Assembly: GCA_016931455.1 (NCBI GenBank) | Contig: JAFGES010000103.1 | Location: 1-64,000 of the forward strand | Direction of reading: 5' to 3' | DNA: 64,000 nt | DNA from: Desulfobacterales bacterium | GTDB taxonomy: Bacteria > Desulfobacterota > Desulfobacteria > Desulfobacterales > JAHDSC01 | Shown here: piece after piece, positions 18,768 to 27,835 of the stretch | Layout: every line of letters begins with the position of its first letter | How positions within the stretch are numbered: the first letter of the stretch is position 1 | Translations under genes and position numbers: made by a program | The notes under the pieces: model-generated | Seen by the model: the letters and a program-made list of their open reading frames with translations, nothing else | The model's database searches: none | Told to the model about the DNA's origin: nothing

Positions 18768-19356
18768 TTATCTCGAAGCCTTCTTTTTCAAGTGCATTTC
18801 TGATACTATCAATCGAACAGGCGGAAAGCCGAAAAGAATATATTTTTTTATCCATCTGTTGTGCGGTTTGCCCCACATTGATTATCTCTACCCCTTGCTT
18901 CTGAATAATTTGTAATACTTTTTGGAGCGCGTCGGATTTTTCCCCCAAAACCACATCAATACGGGAACCGGCCCTAAGAATACCCATCATATCGATAAAG
19001 GCTCTTAAGATATCACTTTCAGTTATGATGCCGACGACTTTATCATTTTTTACAACCGGCATTCCGCCTATTTTATGCTTGTAGATGAGCCGAGCGGCTA
19101 TTTCGATATCATCATCAGGATCAACTGCGATGGGATTTCTTATTAATAAGTCTGAAAGAGATACATCCGCCAACATAGAAGGGATCAGACCTTGTTTTAA
19201 ATCCGCCAGGGTCACAAAACCCTCAAGCCTGTTTCCTGCGGAAACCACGGGTAAATGGCGGATAGAATGTGATTGCATCAACTCGATTGCCTCTTTAATG
19301 GAGGCTTTTGCTGTGACAGTAATCGGATTGAGGATCATTAAAGACTTAATTTGCAT
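18751..19356 (-). CDS. CBS-domain pair protein with C-terminal ACT-like domain (AcuB-like)
   Basis: 201 residues: two CBS domains (about 7-60 and 70-125) with the repeated HLPVV and GGMPVVKNDKVVGIITESDIL motifs. A C-terminal ACT-like stretch (about 135-198) follows. CBS pairs bind adenine nucleotides and act as energy sensors, and this CBS-ACT arrangement resembles AcuB-type proteins. It is the last gene of the minus-strand run ahbC-hemB-ahbD-cbs, 66 bases after ahbD, so it may be co-transcribed with heme genes. Target unknown. Confidence 0.8.
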   Translation of the reverse strand: MQIKSLMILNPITVTAKASIKEAIELMQSHSIRHLPVVSAGNRLEGFVTLADLKQGLIPSMLADVSLSDLLIRNPIAVDPDDDIEIAARLIYKHKIGGMPVVKNDKVVGIITESDILRAFIDMMGILRAGSRIDVVLGEKSDALQKVLQIIQKQGVEIINVGQTAQQMDKKIYSFRLSACSIDSIRNALEKEGFEIIGAMD

Positions 19357-19422
19357 AGCAAGTTTCCTTCAATTCAGCCTTAAAGTTGTGTATCTGTTCT
19401 ATCCGAGCGTTTTATGACCGTA

Positions 19423-20520
19423 TTAAGCGGGTTGAAAATTACAAAGCGGTTCTTCAGCCAGAAAATCTCCGGTGGCTTCATATGCTCTGGCACGACAGCC
19501 GCCGCAGACTTTTCGATATTCACATTTCCCACATTTACCTTTTAGATTATCAAAATCACGCAAAGATAAAAAGACGTCGGATGTGTTCCAAACATCTGCA
19601 AAAGATTTGCGCGTAATATCGCCGCAATTGATTTGGAGAAATCCGCAGGGTTGTACAATGCCTATGTTTGAGATAAAACAAAAACTCGTACCGCCTAAAC
19701 AGCCGCGGGTAACGGCATCTAGACCATATGTTTTATAGGTTACGGGTATGCCGTCTTTTTTAGCTCTTTGCCGAATAATGCGATAATAGTGAGGTGCGCA
19801 GGTGGCCTTGAGTTGCAGAGGTGTTTTGCCTCTTTGATCGTAAAACCAGTTCAATGTCTCTTCGTATTGTTCGGCTGTGATTTCTTGATCGAGAATATAC
19901 TTTCCACGTCCTGTTGGAACCAATAGGAAAATATGGTGAGCAACTGCGCCCAGGTTTACGGCAAGCTCCTGAATTTTGGGAATTTCATCCAGATTCGCTT
20001 TTGTAATGGTCGTATTGATTTGAAAATCTATACCGGCTTCTTTTGCGATTTTAATGCCGCGAACGGCACCGTCAAAGGCTCCCTCCACCCCTCTGAAATT
20101 ATCATGGCTTTCTTTGGTTGCACCGTCTAAACTGACACTTATCCTCTTTATTCCCGACTCCGCCATTTGTTTGGCGTTTGTCTCGGTGATAAGAGTTCCA
20201 TTGGGCGCCATAACCATCCGCAGCCCTTTTTGTGTTCCGTAAGAGGCAATTTCGAAAATATCGGGTCGCATCAAAGGTTCACCGCCGGTTAGGATGACAA
20301 TCGGCTTTCCAACTTCTGCGATCTGGTCTAAAAGACGCAAAGAAGCTTTTGTGTCTAGTTCTCCGGCATAAGGGCCGTTGGTTGCAGATGCTCGGCAGTG
20401 CATACAGGAAAGATTGCAGTTACGGGTTGTCTCCCATGCAACGAGTCGCAAAGATGCCGCATTGTCTTCACCATGCGGGTGGGCTTTATGATGGGGCCGG
20501 CTTGTTTGGTTTGTTTTCAT
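19423..20520 (-). CDS. ahbD: AhbD heme b synthase (radical SAM, Fe-coproporphyrin III decarboxylase)
   Basis: 365 residues from ATG 20520; a TTG nine codons upstream has no ribosome binding site. The radical SAM CX3CX2C motif is CNLSCMHC near residue 37, followed by the GGEPL loop. A C-terminal auxiliary-cluster Cys set (CLGG...C, C...CGKCEYRKVCGGC) is characteristic of the SPASM/twitch part. In the siroheme-dependent pathway AhbD oxidatively decarboxylates two propionates of iron-coproporphyrin III to give heme b. The neighbours hemB and ahbC make this assignment rather than NirJ or another peptide-modifying enzyme likely. Confidence 0.85.
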   Translation of the reverse strand: MKTNQTSRPHHKAHPHGEDNAASLRLVAWETTRNCNLSCMHCRASATNGPYAGELDTKASLRLLDQIAEVGKPIVILTGGEPLMRPDIFEIASYGTQKGLRMVMAPNGTLITETNAKQMAESGIKRISVSLDGATKESHDNFRGVEGAFDGAVRGIKIAKEAGIDFQINTTITKANLDEIPKIQELAVNLGAVAHHIFLLVPTGRGKYILDQEITAEQYEETLNWFYDQRGKTPLQLKATCAPHYYRIIRQRAKKDGIPVTYKTYGLDAVTRGCLGGTSFCFISNIGIVQPCGFLQINCGDITRKSFADVWNTSDVFLSLRDFDNLKGKCGKCEYRKVCGGCRARAYEATGDFLAEEPLCNFQPA

Positions 20521-20570
20521 TATTACAATTAATTCCTTTGGCCGCAAATCGGCCGTGTTGCTTTATTTAC

Positions 20571-21545
20571 TTATTGATTAATCGCTTTTGCAGCTTCAAT
20601 GGCAAAGTAGGTAAGAATCATATCCGCTCCGGCCCTTTTAATTGCCGTGAGAGTTTCCAACATGACTTTTTCGCCGTCCAGCCATCCCATTTTGTCGGCG
20701 GCTTTAATCATCGCATATTCGCCGCTGACATTATATGCTGCGATCGGAAGATCGATTTCTTCACGCGTACGATGGATAATGTCAAGATAAGGAAGTGCCG
20801 GTTTTACCATGATAATATCGGCACCTTCTTCTATATCTAGGGTCACTTCACGGATGGCTTCCAGTGCATTGGCCGGGTCCATTTGATAAGTTCTACGATC
20901 TCCGAATTTCGGGGCGGAGTGGGCTGCATCGCGAAAGGGTCCGTAATAGGCTGAACAATATTTGGCAGCATAAGACATGATCGGCACGTGACTGAAATTG
21001 TTTTCATCGAGTGCATCGCGAATTTCAGCAACCCGGCCGTCCATCATATCCGATGGTGCGACCATATCGGCACCTGCTTTCGCATGTGAAAGCGCGGTTC
21101 GCGCTAAGAGGTCAAGTGTGGCATCATTGTCGATAATATTTCCTTCGACTATGCCGCAATGGCCATGGTCCGTATACTGGCATAAACATACATCCGTAAT
21201 GACGACAAGATCAGGAATCTGTTTTTTGAGTTCACTGGTTGCTTTTTGAACGATACCGTTTTTTGCATAAGCCTGAGTTGCCAAGGGATCTTTTTTTTCA
21301 GGAATTCCAAAAAGCATGATTGCCGGTATTCCGAGTTCATAAGCGGTTTTTGCCGTTTTAACTAAATTATCGATGGATAGCTGATATTGCCCGGGCATGG
21401 AGTCGATCGGATTTTTCACTCCTTTACCATCGATGGCAAAAAGCGGGAGGATCAAGTCATTGACGGTTAATATTGTTTCACGTATCATCCGACGCATAGC
21501 CTCACTTTGACGTAAACGTCGGGGCCTGTAATCTGGAAATAACAT
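20571..21545 (-). CDS. hemB: Delta-aminolevulinic acid dehydratase (porphobilinogen synthase)
   Basis: 324 residues. The metal site CLCQYTDHGHC gives Cys120, Cys122 and Cys130, the zinc-type triad. Schiff-base lysines lie in SYAAKYCSAYYGPFRDA and in MVKPALPYLD. HemB condenses two aminolevulinates into porphobilinogen, the common precursor of siroheme, heme and cobamides. It lies between the two ahb radical SAM genes, 11 bases after ahbC, with AAAGGAG before its ATG. Full length for the family. Confidence 0.95.
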   Translation of the reverse strand: MLFPDYRPRRLRQSEAMRRMIRETILTVNDLILPLFAIDGKGVKNPIDSMPGQYQLSIDNLVKTAKTAYELGIPAIMLFGIPEKKDPLATQAYAKNGIVQKATSELKKQIPDLVVITDVCLCQYTDHGHCGIVEGNIIDNDATLDLLARTALSHAKAGADMVAPSDMMDGRVAEIRDALDENNFSHVPIMSYAAKYCSAYYGPFRDAAHSAPKFGDRRTYQMDPANALEAIREVTLDIEEGADIIMVKPALPYLDIIHRTREEIDLPIAAYNVSGEYAMIKAADKMGWLDGEKVMLETLTAIKRAGADMILTYFAIEAAKAINQ

Positions 21546-21556
21546 GGATGGCTCCT

Positions 21557-22735
21557 TTAAGCGATTTCTTCATCTGTTAAATAACATGCAGGGTCCGGCG
21601 CCCAAATATCTCCGGTTACGGCTTCAGCTCGAACTCTGAAGTTGCCCGCACAAATATCGAGCCAACGACAGGTCGCGCACCTTCCCTTAACATGATTCTT
21701 TTTCTCTTTTAGTTTTTTCATGAGCGGCTCTGATGTATCGGTCCATATTTCCGAAAAGGGACGTTGCTTGACATTTCCAAAACTATAATGTCGCCAGAAT
21801 TGATCGGCATGAACTTCTCCATCCCAGCTGATGCAGCCGATACCTCTACCGGAATTATTGCCTTCATTCATCTTGAGTAGTTCGAGAACCTCTTTCGCTC
21901 TTTCGGGGTTTTCTTTGAGCAGGCGCAAGTAAAGAAACGGTCCGTCGGCATGATTATCAACCGTTAGGACTTCTTTGGATTTTCCCTTGTCATGCAGCTT
22001 CTTGGTAAGATCCATGATTAGATTAACCACCGCACGGGTATCCTCATGGGATGAATCTTCTTCAACGAGTTTTGATCCGCGGCCCGCATAGACGAGGTGA
22101 TAGAAACAGACTCTTGGAATATCCATTTTTTCGAGCAGATCGAATATATTGGCAATTTCACCTTGATTGAACTTGTTGATGGTAAAGCGAAGCCCAACTT
22201 TAATTCCTGCTGTTTGGCAATTTTTTATACCTTCGATTGCGGCATTAAAGGCCCCTTTTATGCCTCTGAAGCGATCGTTGATAGCCTCCATTCCATCAAT
22301 GCTGATGCCGACATATGAAAGTCCGATTTCTTTAAGTTTGCGGGCCATTTCTTCGGTTATGAGTGTTCCGTTGGTTGAAATTACGGCTCGCATTCCTTTT
22401 TCAACAGCATAGGCTGCAAGTTCGGGTAAATCCTTTCGCATCAAAGGTTCTCCACCTGAAAACAAAAGAACCGGTACTCCGAATCGGGCGAGATCATCGA
22501 TTAGAATTTTGCCTTCCTCATACGAAAGTTCATTATCAAAAGGGATGTCTTTAGCATGCGCATAACAGTGTACACATTTTAAGTTGCATCGACGTGTGAT
22601 ATTCCAAACGACAACCGGACGTTTATCCTTGGAAAACTGAAGCAAGTGGGAGGGGAGTTGGGATGACATCCGTCCGTAACGCAGAGCATCCGACGGCTCG
22701 ACGGTTCCACAATAAAGTTTTGATATTCCGATCAT
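21557..22735 (-). CDS. ahbC: AhbC 12,18-didecarboxysiroheme deacetylase (radical SAM)
   Basis: 392 residues. The N-terminus MIGISKLYCGTVEPSDALRY is characteristic of AhbC. The radical SAM motif CNLKCVHC lies near residue 50, followed by GGEPLMRKDLPE. C-terminal cysteines (CISWDGEVHADQFW, CATCRWLDIC) fit a second Fe-S cluster. The enzyme removes the acetate groups of 12,18-didecarboxysiroheme to form Fe-coproporphyrin III, just before AhbD. ahbA and ahbB are not in this window. AAGGAAGG lies upstream of the start. Confidence 0.88.
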   Translation of the reverse strand: MIGISKLYCGTVEPSDALRYGRMSSQLPSHLLQFSKDKRPVVVWNITRRCNLKCVHCYAHAKDIPFDNELSYEEGKILIDDLARFGVPVLLFSGGEPLMRKDLPELAAYAVEKGMRAVISTNGTLITEEMARKLKEIGLSYVGISIDGMEAINDRFRGIKGAFNAAIEGIKNCQTAGIKVGLRFTINKFNQGEIANIFDLLEKMDIPRVCFYHLVYAGRGSKLVEEDSSHEDTRAVVNLIMDLTKKLHDKGKSKEVLTVDNHADGPFLYLRLLKENPERAKEVLELLKMNEGNNSGRGIGCISWDGEVHADQFWRHYSFGNVKQRPFSEIWTDTSEPLMKKLKEKKNHVKGRCATCRWLDICAGNFRVRAEAVTGDIWAPDPACYLTDEEIA

Positions 22736-22766
22736 TTAAAATTTAGACCTTCCTTTTTTTTGTTGT

Positions 22767-24515
22767 TTAAGATGCAGTGGGCTCATCTTTAAGAAAATTA
22801 CTGATAAAAGCCTCGGGGGCCAAAAGCGCTTTTCTGGTGATAAAGAAACGGTTTTTCCCGGTTTTTTCTCTGACTAGTTTGAGACCGTATTCAAAATCTT
22901 TCGTCAGTTGTCTATAAAAATCTTCCAGTTTGACAGCCGAGTTTATAAGTTGTTCCATGATGAAATCGATTGCATCCTCTTCAATAACCAGATTAATATC
23001 ATGGTTTTTGAAAAAATATAGCTCTATCTTTTTAATTTCATCATAATAAGATTTTATTTTTTTTAAAATGTTTCCGATGTCCATTATATTTTTGCAATAA
23101 AAAGATGCAACGAGCTCAATACGAGTCGGCGTCAGACTTAGGTTGTATTTATCGGTCAGATTTTTTTTATTTGATTCCACATATGCTTTTATAAATTCTT
23201 TTTCTTCATGCACCAGTTTTTCAAATGTTGCAATGAATTTATTATCATTCGGCGCTGAAATCAATTGCTGAAGAAATTTTTCGGGATCTTCAAAAACATC
23301 ACAAGTCACCGGAAATATTTTCATAGGAGTTGACGGTAATTTTTTTTCAAACAGCAGCAGGGCTTTTTCAACGACGCTGACTAATCCTCTGGCGCCGGTA
23401 TTTTCTTCAAAAGCCTGTTTTGCTAAAATACGCAATACTTTAGTTTCAAATTTGATGTCGATACCATAAGCCGCAAAATCGAGTTTTTTCCCGAGAATTA
23501 TCGGATTGTTGGGATTCTTCAGAATTTCAAACAGATCTTCTTCGGTTAAATTTTCGAAAACGGCTCTTACGGGAAGGCGTCCGACAAATTCCGATTCAAA
23601 GCCGAATTGTATCAGATCTTCGGCCCTTACATTTTTTAGAATATCAAATTCTTCTTCCGAGCCGGTAATGTGTGCTCCAAAGCCGATGCCTTGCTCTTTA
23701 ATACGTTTTTTAATAATTGGACCAAGATCGGAAAAGGCACCACTGACAATAAAGAGGATATTTTTAGTATTGACGGTACTTTTTTCACGTTTTCCGGTTT
23801 TTCGAAAACGTTCTATTTCTTGAATCATCGAGATAGGATCATGCGGAACTTTTAGATCGACATCGGTTTCTTCCATGGGTTTGAGGAGGGCACGCTGCAC
23901 ACCAGTCCGCGATACATCCGCGCCGATAATGTTATGACTGGATGCAATCTTGTCGATTTCATCAATGTAGATAATGCCGTATTGGGCCCGTTTAATATTA
24001 CCGTCAGCCTCCTTGACAAGATCTCGAACCAGGTCTTCTACGTCACCTCCGACATACCCGGTTTCGCTGAATTTGGTCGCATCTCCCTTTACAAAGGGAA
24101 CTCCTATTTTTTTTGCAATCAGTTTGATCATATAGGTTTTTCCCACGCCGGTCGGACCGATCATTAAGATATTGTTTTTGATGCTGCCGACAAGCTCGTT
24201 GATATCATAGGAAGATGCTTCAATACATTTTATCCGATTAAAGTGGGTACATATTTTTGTGGCCAGAATCGCTTTTGCCCGATCTTGTTTGACAATATAC
24301 TGGTCAAGGTAGGAGACAAGATCTTCAGGTTTTAAATCGAATTGGATTTTTTGATCTTTTTCCGGGGATTTTTCCGATCTTTCTAAAATGGATTCTTCCG
24401 GCAATACAATCGGCGATACTACTTTTACATGGCTGCCGAACTTTTTGGATAAAAATTCGCTTATTTCTTTTTCAATTTCTTTAGGATCCGGTAATTTTTC
24501 ATTTTTTGTATTCAT
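22767..24515 (-). CDS. ClpX-like AAA+ ATPase lacking the N-terminal zinc finger
   Basis: 582 residues. Walker A GPTGVGKT (120-127), the pore loop GYVG (153-156), Walker B IIYIDEID (181-188) and the ClpP-docking-type loop IGFGA (277-281) are all present. FVGRLPV matches the ClpX sensor region. The first 60 residues lack the four-Cys zinc-binding domain of true ClpX, and about 150-200 residues follow the usual ClpX C-terminus, predicted helical. It could be an alternative unfoldase for ClpP with different adaptors or substrates. It stands alone, away from clpP or lon, and its promoter lies almost at the start codon. Confidence 0.82.
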   Translation of the reverse strand: MNTKNEKLPDPKEIEKEISEFLSKKFGSHVKVVSPIVLPEESILERSEKSPEKDQKIQFDLKPEDLVSYLDQYIVKQDRAKAILATKICTHFNRIKCIEASSYDINELVGSIKNNILMIGPTGVGKTYMIKLIAKKIGVPFVKGDATKFSETGYVGGDVEDLVRDLVKEADGNIKRAQYGIIYIDEIDKIASSHNIIGADVSRTGVQRALLKPMEETDVDLKVPHDPISMIQEIERFRKTGKREKSTVNTKNILFIVSGAFSDLGPIIKKRIKEQGIGFGAHITGSEEEFDILKNVRAEDLIQFGFESEFVGRLPVRAVFENLTEEDLFEILKNPNNPIILGKKLDFAAYGIDIKFETKVLRILAKQAFEENTGARGLVSVVEKALLLFEKKLPSTPMKIFPVTCDVFEDPEKFLQQLISAPNDNKFIATFEKLVHEEKEFIKAYVESNKKNLTDKYNLSLTPTRIELVASFYCKNIMDIGNILKKIKSYYDEIKKIELYFFKNHDINLVIEEDAIDFIMEQLINSAVKLEDFYRQLTKDFEYGLKLVREKTGKNRFFITRKALLAPEAFISNFLKDEPTAS

Positions 24516-24523
24516 AATTATAA

Positions 24524-24552
24524 ATTATAATCATGCCGATGCGAAAATGCAA
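24524..24552 (-). promoter_or_regulatory. Candidate sigma-70 promoter of the ClpX-like gene
   Basis: On the minus strand TTGCAT (24552-24547), a 17-base spacer and a perfect TATAAT (24529-24524). The expected start of transcription is about 24517, two bases before the ATG at 24515, and no Shine-Dalgarno sequence is present. A leaderless or nearly leaderless mRNA is predicted. Confidence 0.5.
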
Positions 24553-24624
24553 GTCGCTAAAAATCCCTGTCAACAATCAATGGTTTGAGAAGCGCGATCA
24601 GTTGTGGGTGCATCCATTAGGTGC

Positions 24625-25626
24625 TCATTTTTCAAGCTCATTTTTATCCACTGGTTTTCCTAGTTTGGCTTCCACTTCCTCTATAAGGTCCTTGATATAG
24701 GATTTATTGTTAATGCCGTATTCTTTGTAATATTCAATTATACGGGGTTGGCCATCCAAAACTTCGCCAGGAGCGAGTTTCTCCATGAATGCTTTGTTGA
24801 CCAGGGCAAGTTCATAATAAGGATCGATAGCCAAGGCTTGGTCAAAGCATTTGATAGCCTCTTCTTTTTTGCCCAGCTTTGCATAGCAAATTCCCATGTT
24901 GCCATGGGGCTGAGGGGTGCTGTTATTAATCGTCAAACTTTCCTTGAAAGCATTAATGGCTTGTTCCCATTCCGCCTTTTTCATCAATTCAACACCTCTA
25001 CTAAATATTCCCTGAGCTTTTAGAAAAGTATCTACATCCGTTCCGTTAACGTCAGCAATTAACTTTTCGATGAATTTACACAATCGCCTGGCTTCACGGA
25101 CGATATAATCATCCGGATCACCCAGCAGCAAAACTTTTTGAAAGGCTTTAAGACCATTGGCGATATCGAAGTCTTTATAATAAACGATGCCCAGGTTGTA
25201 ATATGCCTCAACAAAGTAGGGAAAAGCGGCAATTGCTTTTTTAAAATAGTGTTTCGCTTTTTCATTTTCATTTTTAAAGGCAAAAAGCGACCCCATACCA
25301 TAATTTACATAATGATTATCCGGATGGGTGTTAAATAGAGGCACTAAGATCTTTTCAGCCCGATCCAAACGATTCTTTTCAATATCCTTTAAGGCCATGT
25401 CAACATTCTTTTCAATGGCTTCATCTAATTCAATAACAACGCTTTTTCCATCGGACTTTTGAAATTTTTCCATATGGTATTTTTCTGCGCTGCTATAATA
25501 TGAACAAGGGCTGCAGGCCGGGGTGCGAATGGCCGCACAACACTTGGCGCACACTGCTTTTGGGTCATAAAGTCGGCATAGGCGTTTTCCCTTGGTCTTG
25601 TTGCATACAGGGCATTTTTGCTTCAC
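24625..25626 (-). CDS. TPR-repeat protein with N-terminal Cys-rich zinc-binding region
   Basis: 333 residues from GTG 25626, chosen because AAGGA sits seven bases upstream; a TTG at 25647 is in frame but has no such site. Residues 5-41 contain eight cysteines (CPVC...C...CAKCC...CSPC), a likely zinc or metal cluster. Residues about 95-180 and 210-275 form TPR units (HYVNYGMGSLFAFKNENEKA, AYYNLGIVYY, PHGNMGICYAKLGKKEEA). No signal peptide, so probably a cytoplasmic scaffold. The partner is unknown, but it lies directly upstream of the ClpX-like gene on the same strand. Confidence 0.75.
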   Translation of the reverse strand: MKQKCPVCNKTKGKRLCRLYDPKAVCAKCCAAIRTPACSPCSYYSSAEKYHMEKFQKSDGKSVVIELDEAIEKNVDMALKDIEKNRLDRAEKILVPLFNTHPDNHYVNYGMGSLFAFKNENEKAKHYFKKAIAAFPYFVEAYYNLGIVYYKDFDIANGLKAFQKVLLLGDPDDYIVREARRLCKFIEKLIADVNGTDVDTFLKAQGIFSRGVELMKKAEWEQAINAFKESLTINNSTPQPHGNMGICYAKLGKKEEAIKCFDQALAIDPYYELALVNKAFMEKLAPGEVLDGQPRIIEYYKEYGINNKSYIKDLIEEVEAKLGKPVDKNELEK

Positions 25627-25647
25627 AAAATATTCCTTTTTTTGCAA

Positions 25648-25956
25648 TTAGTTGTCAATTTTGATACGGATTGCTTTTTTCTTTTGTCGCTTGTCGCTTA
25701 ATGAATATTACATCCAATTGAAATGAAATTCAATCGCCGTTATTAAATGTAAATTTTTTCAACCCGCTTCAAATGGGAATATTTCGAGGTGAGGGCTTTT
25801 TGTGTTGGATATCAAAGGTGATAAAAATCAAATAAATTCGCTTCGCTTGATTAGCAGATGGTATTAGACAAAAATAAAAAAATTGTGGGGTATAGATTTT
25901 TTAAGCAATAAAAAAGAAATAGGCAATTTAACCTAAAAAATTGATTTTATATATAA
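25648..25956. other. AT-rich intergenic region
   Basis: About 310 bases between the TPR gene and the tRNA gene. No coding frame, terminator or recognisable RNA was found. It presumably holds the promoter of the TPR gene, which reads leftward; TTGACA occurs on the minus strand close to its start. Confidence 0.4.
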
Positions 25957-26032
25957 TGGTGCGCCCGGCAGGAATCGAACCTGCGATCTTCAGCTCCGGA
26001 GGCTGACGCCCTATCCACTGGGCTACGGGCGC
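25957..26032 (-). tRNA. tRNA-Arg (anticodon CCG), CCA encoded
   Basis: The minus strand folds as a complete 76-base tRNA. The acceptor stem is GCGCCCG paired with CGGGCGC, and the D arm contains AGTGGATAG. The anticodon stem TCAGC/GCTGA has loop CTCCGGA, giving anticodon CCG. The T arm has GGTTCGATTCC, and the discriminator A is followed by genomically encoded CCA (25959-25957). It reads CGG codons. It lies 48 bases downstream of folC on the same strand. Confidence 0.95.
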
Positions 26033-26080
26033 ACTTGAAAAAATAAATAGATAATCAGCGCAGAGAAGTCAAGTTTGAAA

Positions 26081-27385
26081 TCATTTTTCATCCATATTGT
26101 TTAAAAAGACCTTTCCGTCCAATGCTTCTTTTGCTTCTCCCACGACGTAAAGAGAACCTGAAATGCAGACGGCATCCTGCGGTGATGCGGTTTTGAGTGC
26201 ATATTCAACGGCATTGTTAATATCGGGGATAATTTCAACATCCGAGATTATTTTTTTTGCGACGTCATAGAGCTTTTGAGGCTCTATACTGCGATCGATT
26301 TTGGGGCGGGTTAGAATCACTTTGGAACAAACCGGAAGAAGGTGCCGAAGCATTGCCGCATAGGGCTTGTCATTTAAGATGCCGATAATAAGTATCAATT
26401 TCCGGTTAGTTATATTTTTATGAAGAAACTTAGCTAAGTTTCTAGCGGCGGCCAAATTATGCGCACCATCCAGCAGGATAAGGGGAGAATCGCAAACCAC
26501 TTCCAGTCTACCCGGCCACCTGTTTTGAGATAACCCTTTGCGGATACTTTCCAGAGGCAGTTTTGCCGATTTTCGATTGAGCAGCTCGCATGCTGCCAGA
26601 ACAAGTGCTGCGTTGTCAACCTGATAGCTGCCCAATAATCCGGTTTGCATTTGGGGCCAAACAGTGTCGATTCCAAAATAGGTAAAAGTTTGATTTTTGG
26701 TTTTTTTGACTCGAAATTCTTTTCCGAGACAATAAATTTGAACCGATTTTGTTCGTGCGATCTCCTTGAGCACTGAGAGGGCGTTTTTTTGTTTAACGCC
26801 GGTTATCACCGGCGCATCATTTTTTATAATACCGCCTTTTTCTCCCGCAATTTGGGCAAGTGTGCTTCCGAGATAGATTTGATGTTCAAGGGATATATTC
26901 GATATTATTGAAAGAATAGGTTGAACAACATTGGTTGCATCCAGCCTTCCGCCCATGCCGGTTTCAATAATGGCCCAATCCATATTTTGTCTCGCAAATT
27001 CATAAAGGGCCATTGCTGTTGCATATTCGAAAAAAGTAAGCTGGAAATTATCCTTACAGACACTGCTTACGGCATTATAGGCCGTGACAACCTCATTGTC
27101 GGTTATGTCCTGATTATTGATCCGGATTCTTTCATTAAAACGAACAAGATGCGGAGATGTATAAAGACCGACATGGTATCCGGAGGTATGCAGAATTGAA
27201 GCAAGGGCCGAGGCGATTGAACCTTTCCCGTTTGTTCCGGCTACATGAATGCACGCAAAATTATTTTGCGGATTGCCTAAACCTTCAAGGATTTTTCTGA
27301 TTGGAGAAAGGCCGAGCTTTATTCCGAATCTTCTGAGCTGATATAGATTTTGAAGGCAGTCATTATAGATAGGGTTGCTGTTCAT
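26081..27385 (-). CDS. folC: Bifunctional folylpolyglutamate synthase/dihydrofolate synthase
   Basis: 434 residues. The ATP-binding loop is HVAGTNGKGS (about residues 47-56), followed by YTSPHLVRFNERIRIN and the Mg2+/Lys region ETGMGGRLDATNVV. LLDGAHN in the C-terminal domain is the second family signature. The enzyme adds glutamate to dihydropteroate and to folates in the cytoplasm. The gene follows rpsU on the minus strand with a terminator between, and the tRNA-Arg gene lies downstream. Confidence 0.93.
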   Translation of the reverse strand: MNSNPIYNDCLQNLYQLRRFGIKLGLSPIRKILEGLGNPQNNFACIHVAGTNGKGSIASALASILHTSGYHVGLYTSPHLVRFNERIRINNQDITDNEVVTAYNAVSSVCKDNFQLTFFEYATAMALYEFARQNMDWAIIETGMGGRLDATNVVQPILSIISNISLEHQIYLGSTLAQIAGEKGGIIKNDAPVITGVKQKNALSVLKEIARTKSVQIYCLGKEFRVKKTKNQTFTYFGIDTVWPQMQTGLLGSYQVDNAALVLAACELLNRKSAKLPLESIRKGLSQNRWPGRLEVVCDSPLILLDGAHNLAAARNLAKFLHKNITNRKLILIIGILNDKPYAAMLRHLLPVCSKVILTRPKIDRSIEPQKLYDVAKKIISDVEIIPDINNAVEYALKTASPQDAVCISGSLYVVGEAKEALDGKVFLNNMDEK

Positions 27386-27404
27386 GGATTAAAAAAAACG
27401 ACAC

Positions 27405-27441
27405 ATAAAAAACCCGGCAAAATTGATATCTTTGCCGGGTT
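27405..27441 (-). terminator. Rho-independent terminator of rpsU
   Basis: On the minus strand AACCCGGCAAA (27441-27431) pairs perfectly with TTTGCCGGGTT (27421-27411) around a nine-base loop, followed by a T-run (27410-27407). It lies 25 bases past the rpsU stop and before folC. Confidence 0.85.
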
Positions 27442-27465
27442 GAATATTTTTACTCAATTATAAAA

Positions 27466-27675
27466 TTATCTATATCGACTTCTGGAAGCGGCAATCCTCT
27501 GCCTTCTTAAGGCTTCGCGTTGCTTACGACGTCTGTATTCACTTGGCTTTTCATAATTTTTTTTAAGCTTTAGTCTTTTAAAGAGACCGTCGTTTTGAAT
27601 CTTTTTTTTCAAAATGCGCATAGCCTTTTCAAGGTCATTATCAAAAACTTTAACCTCAATAGCTTTCAAACTCAA
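27466..27675 (-). CDS. rpsU: 30S ribosomal protein S21
   Basis: 69 residues from TTG 27675. The upstream ATG (27699) has no ribosome binding site, while AGGGG lies nine bases before the TTG, and S21 proteins normally begin close to the EVKVFDND segment. LEKAMRILKKKIQ and the basic tail KPSEYRRRKQREALRRQR are the S21 signature. S21 helps mRNA binding at initiation. If the ATG were used, eight residues would be added. It has its own terminator, so it is probably monocistronic. Confidence 0.9.
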   Translation of the reverse strand: MSLKAIEVKVFDNDLEKAMRILKKKIQNDGLFKRLKLKKNYEKPSEYRRRKQREALRRQRIAASRSRYR

Positions 27676-27835
27676 ACTTTTTCGCCCCTTTCGTTCCATC
27701 GGATGAACAAATACAATTTGACCTAATATTTATCAACATTTCCGATGGTTATTTTATCTCGCTTCATCAATGAATTTTTCTTTTATACCTAAAATTGAAT
27801 CCATTGGCAAGTAAAATAATTTAAATTTTGATGCA

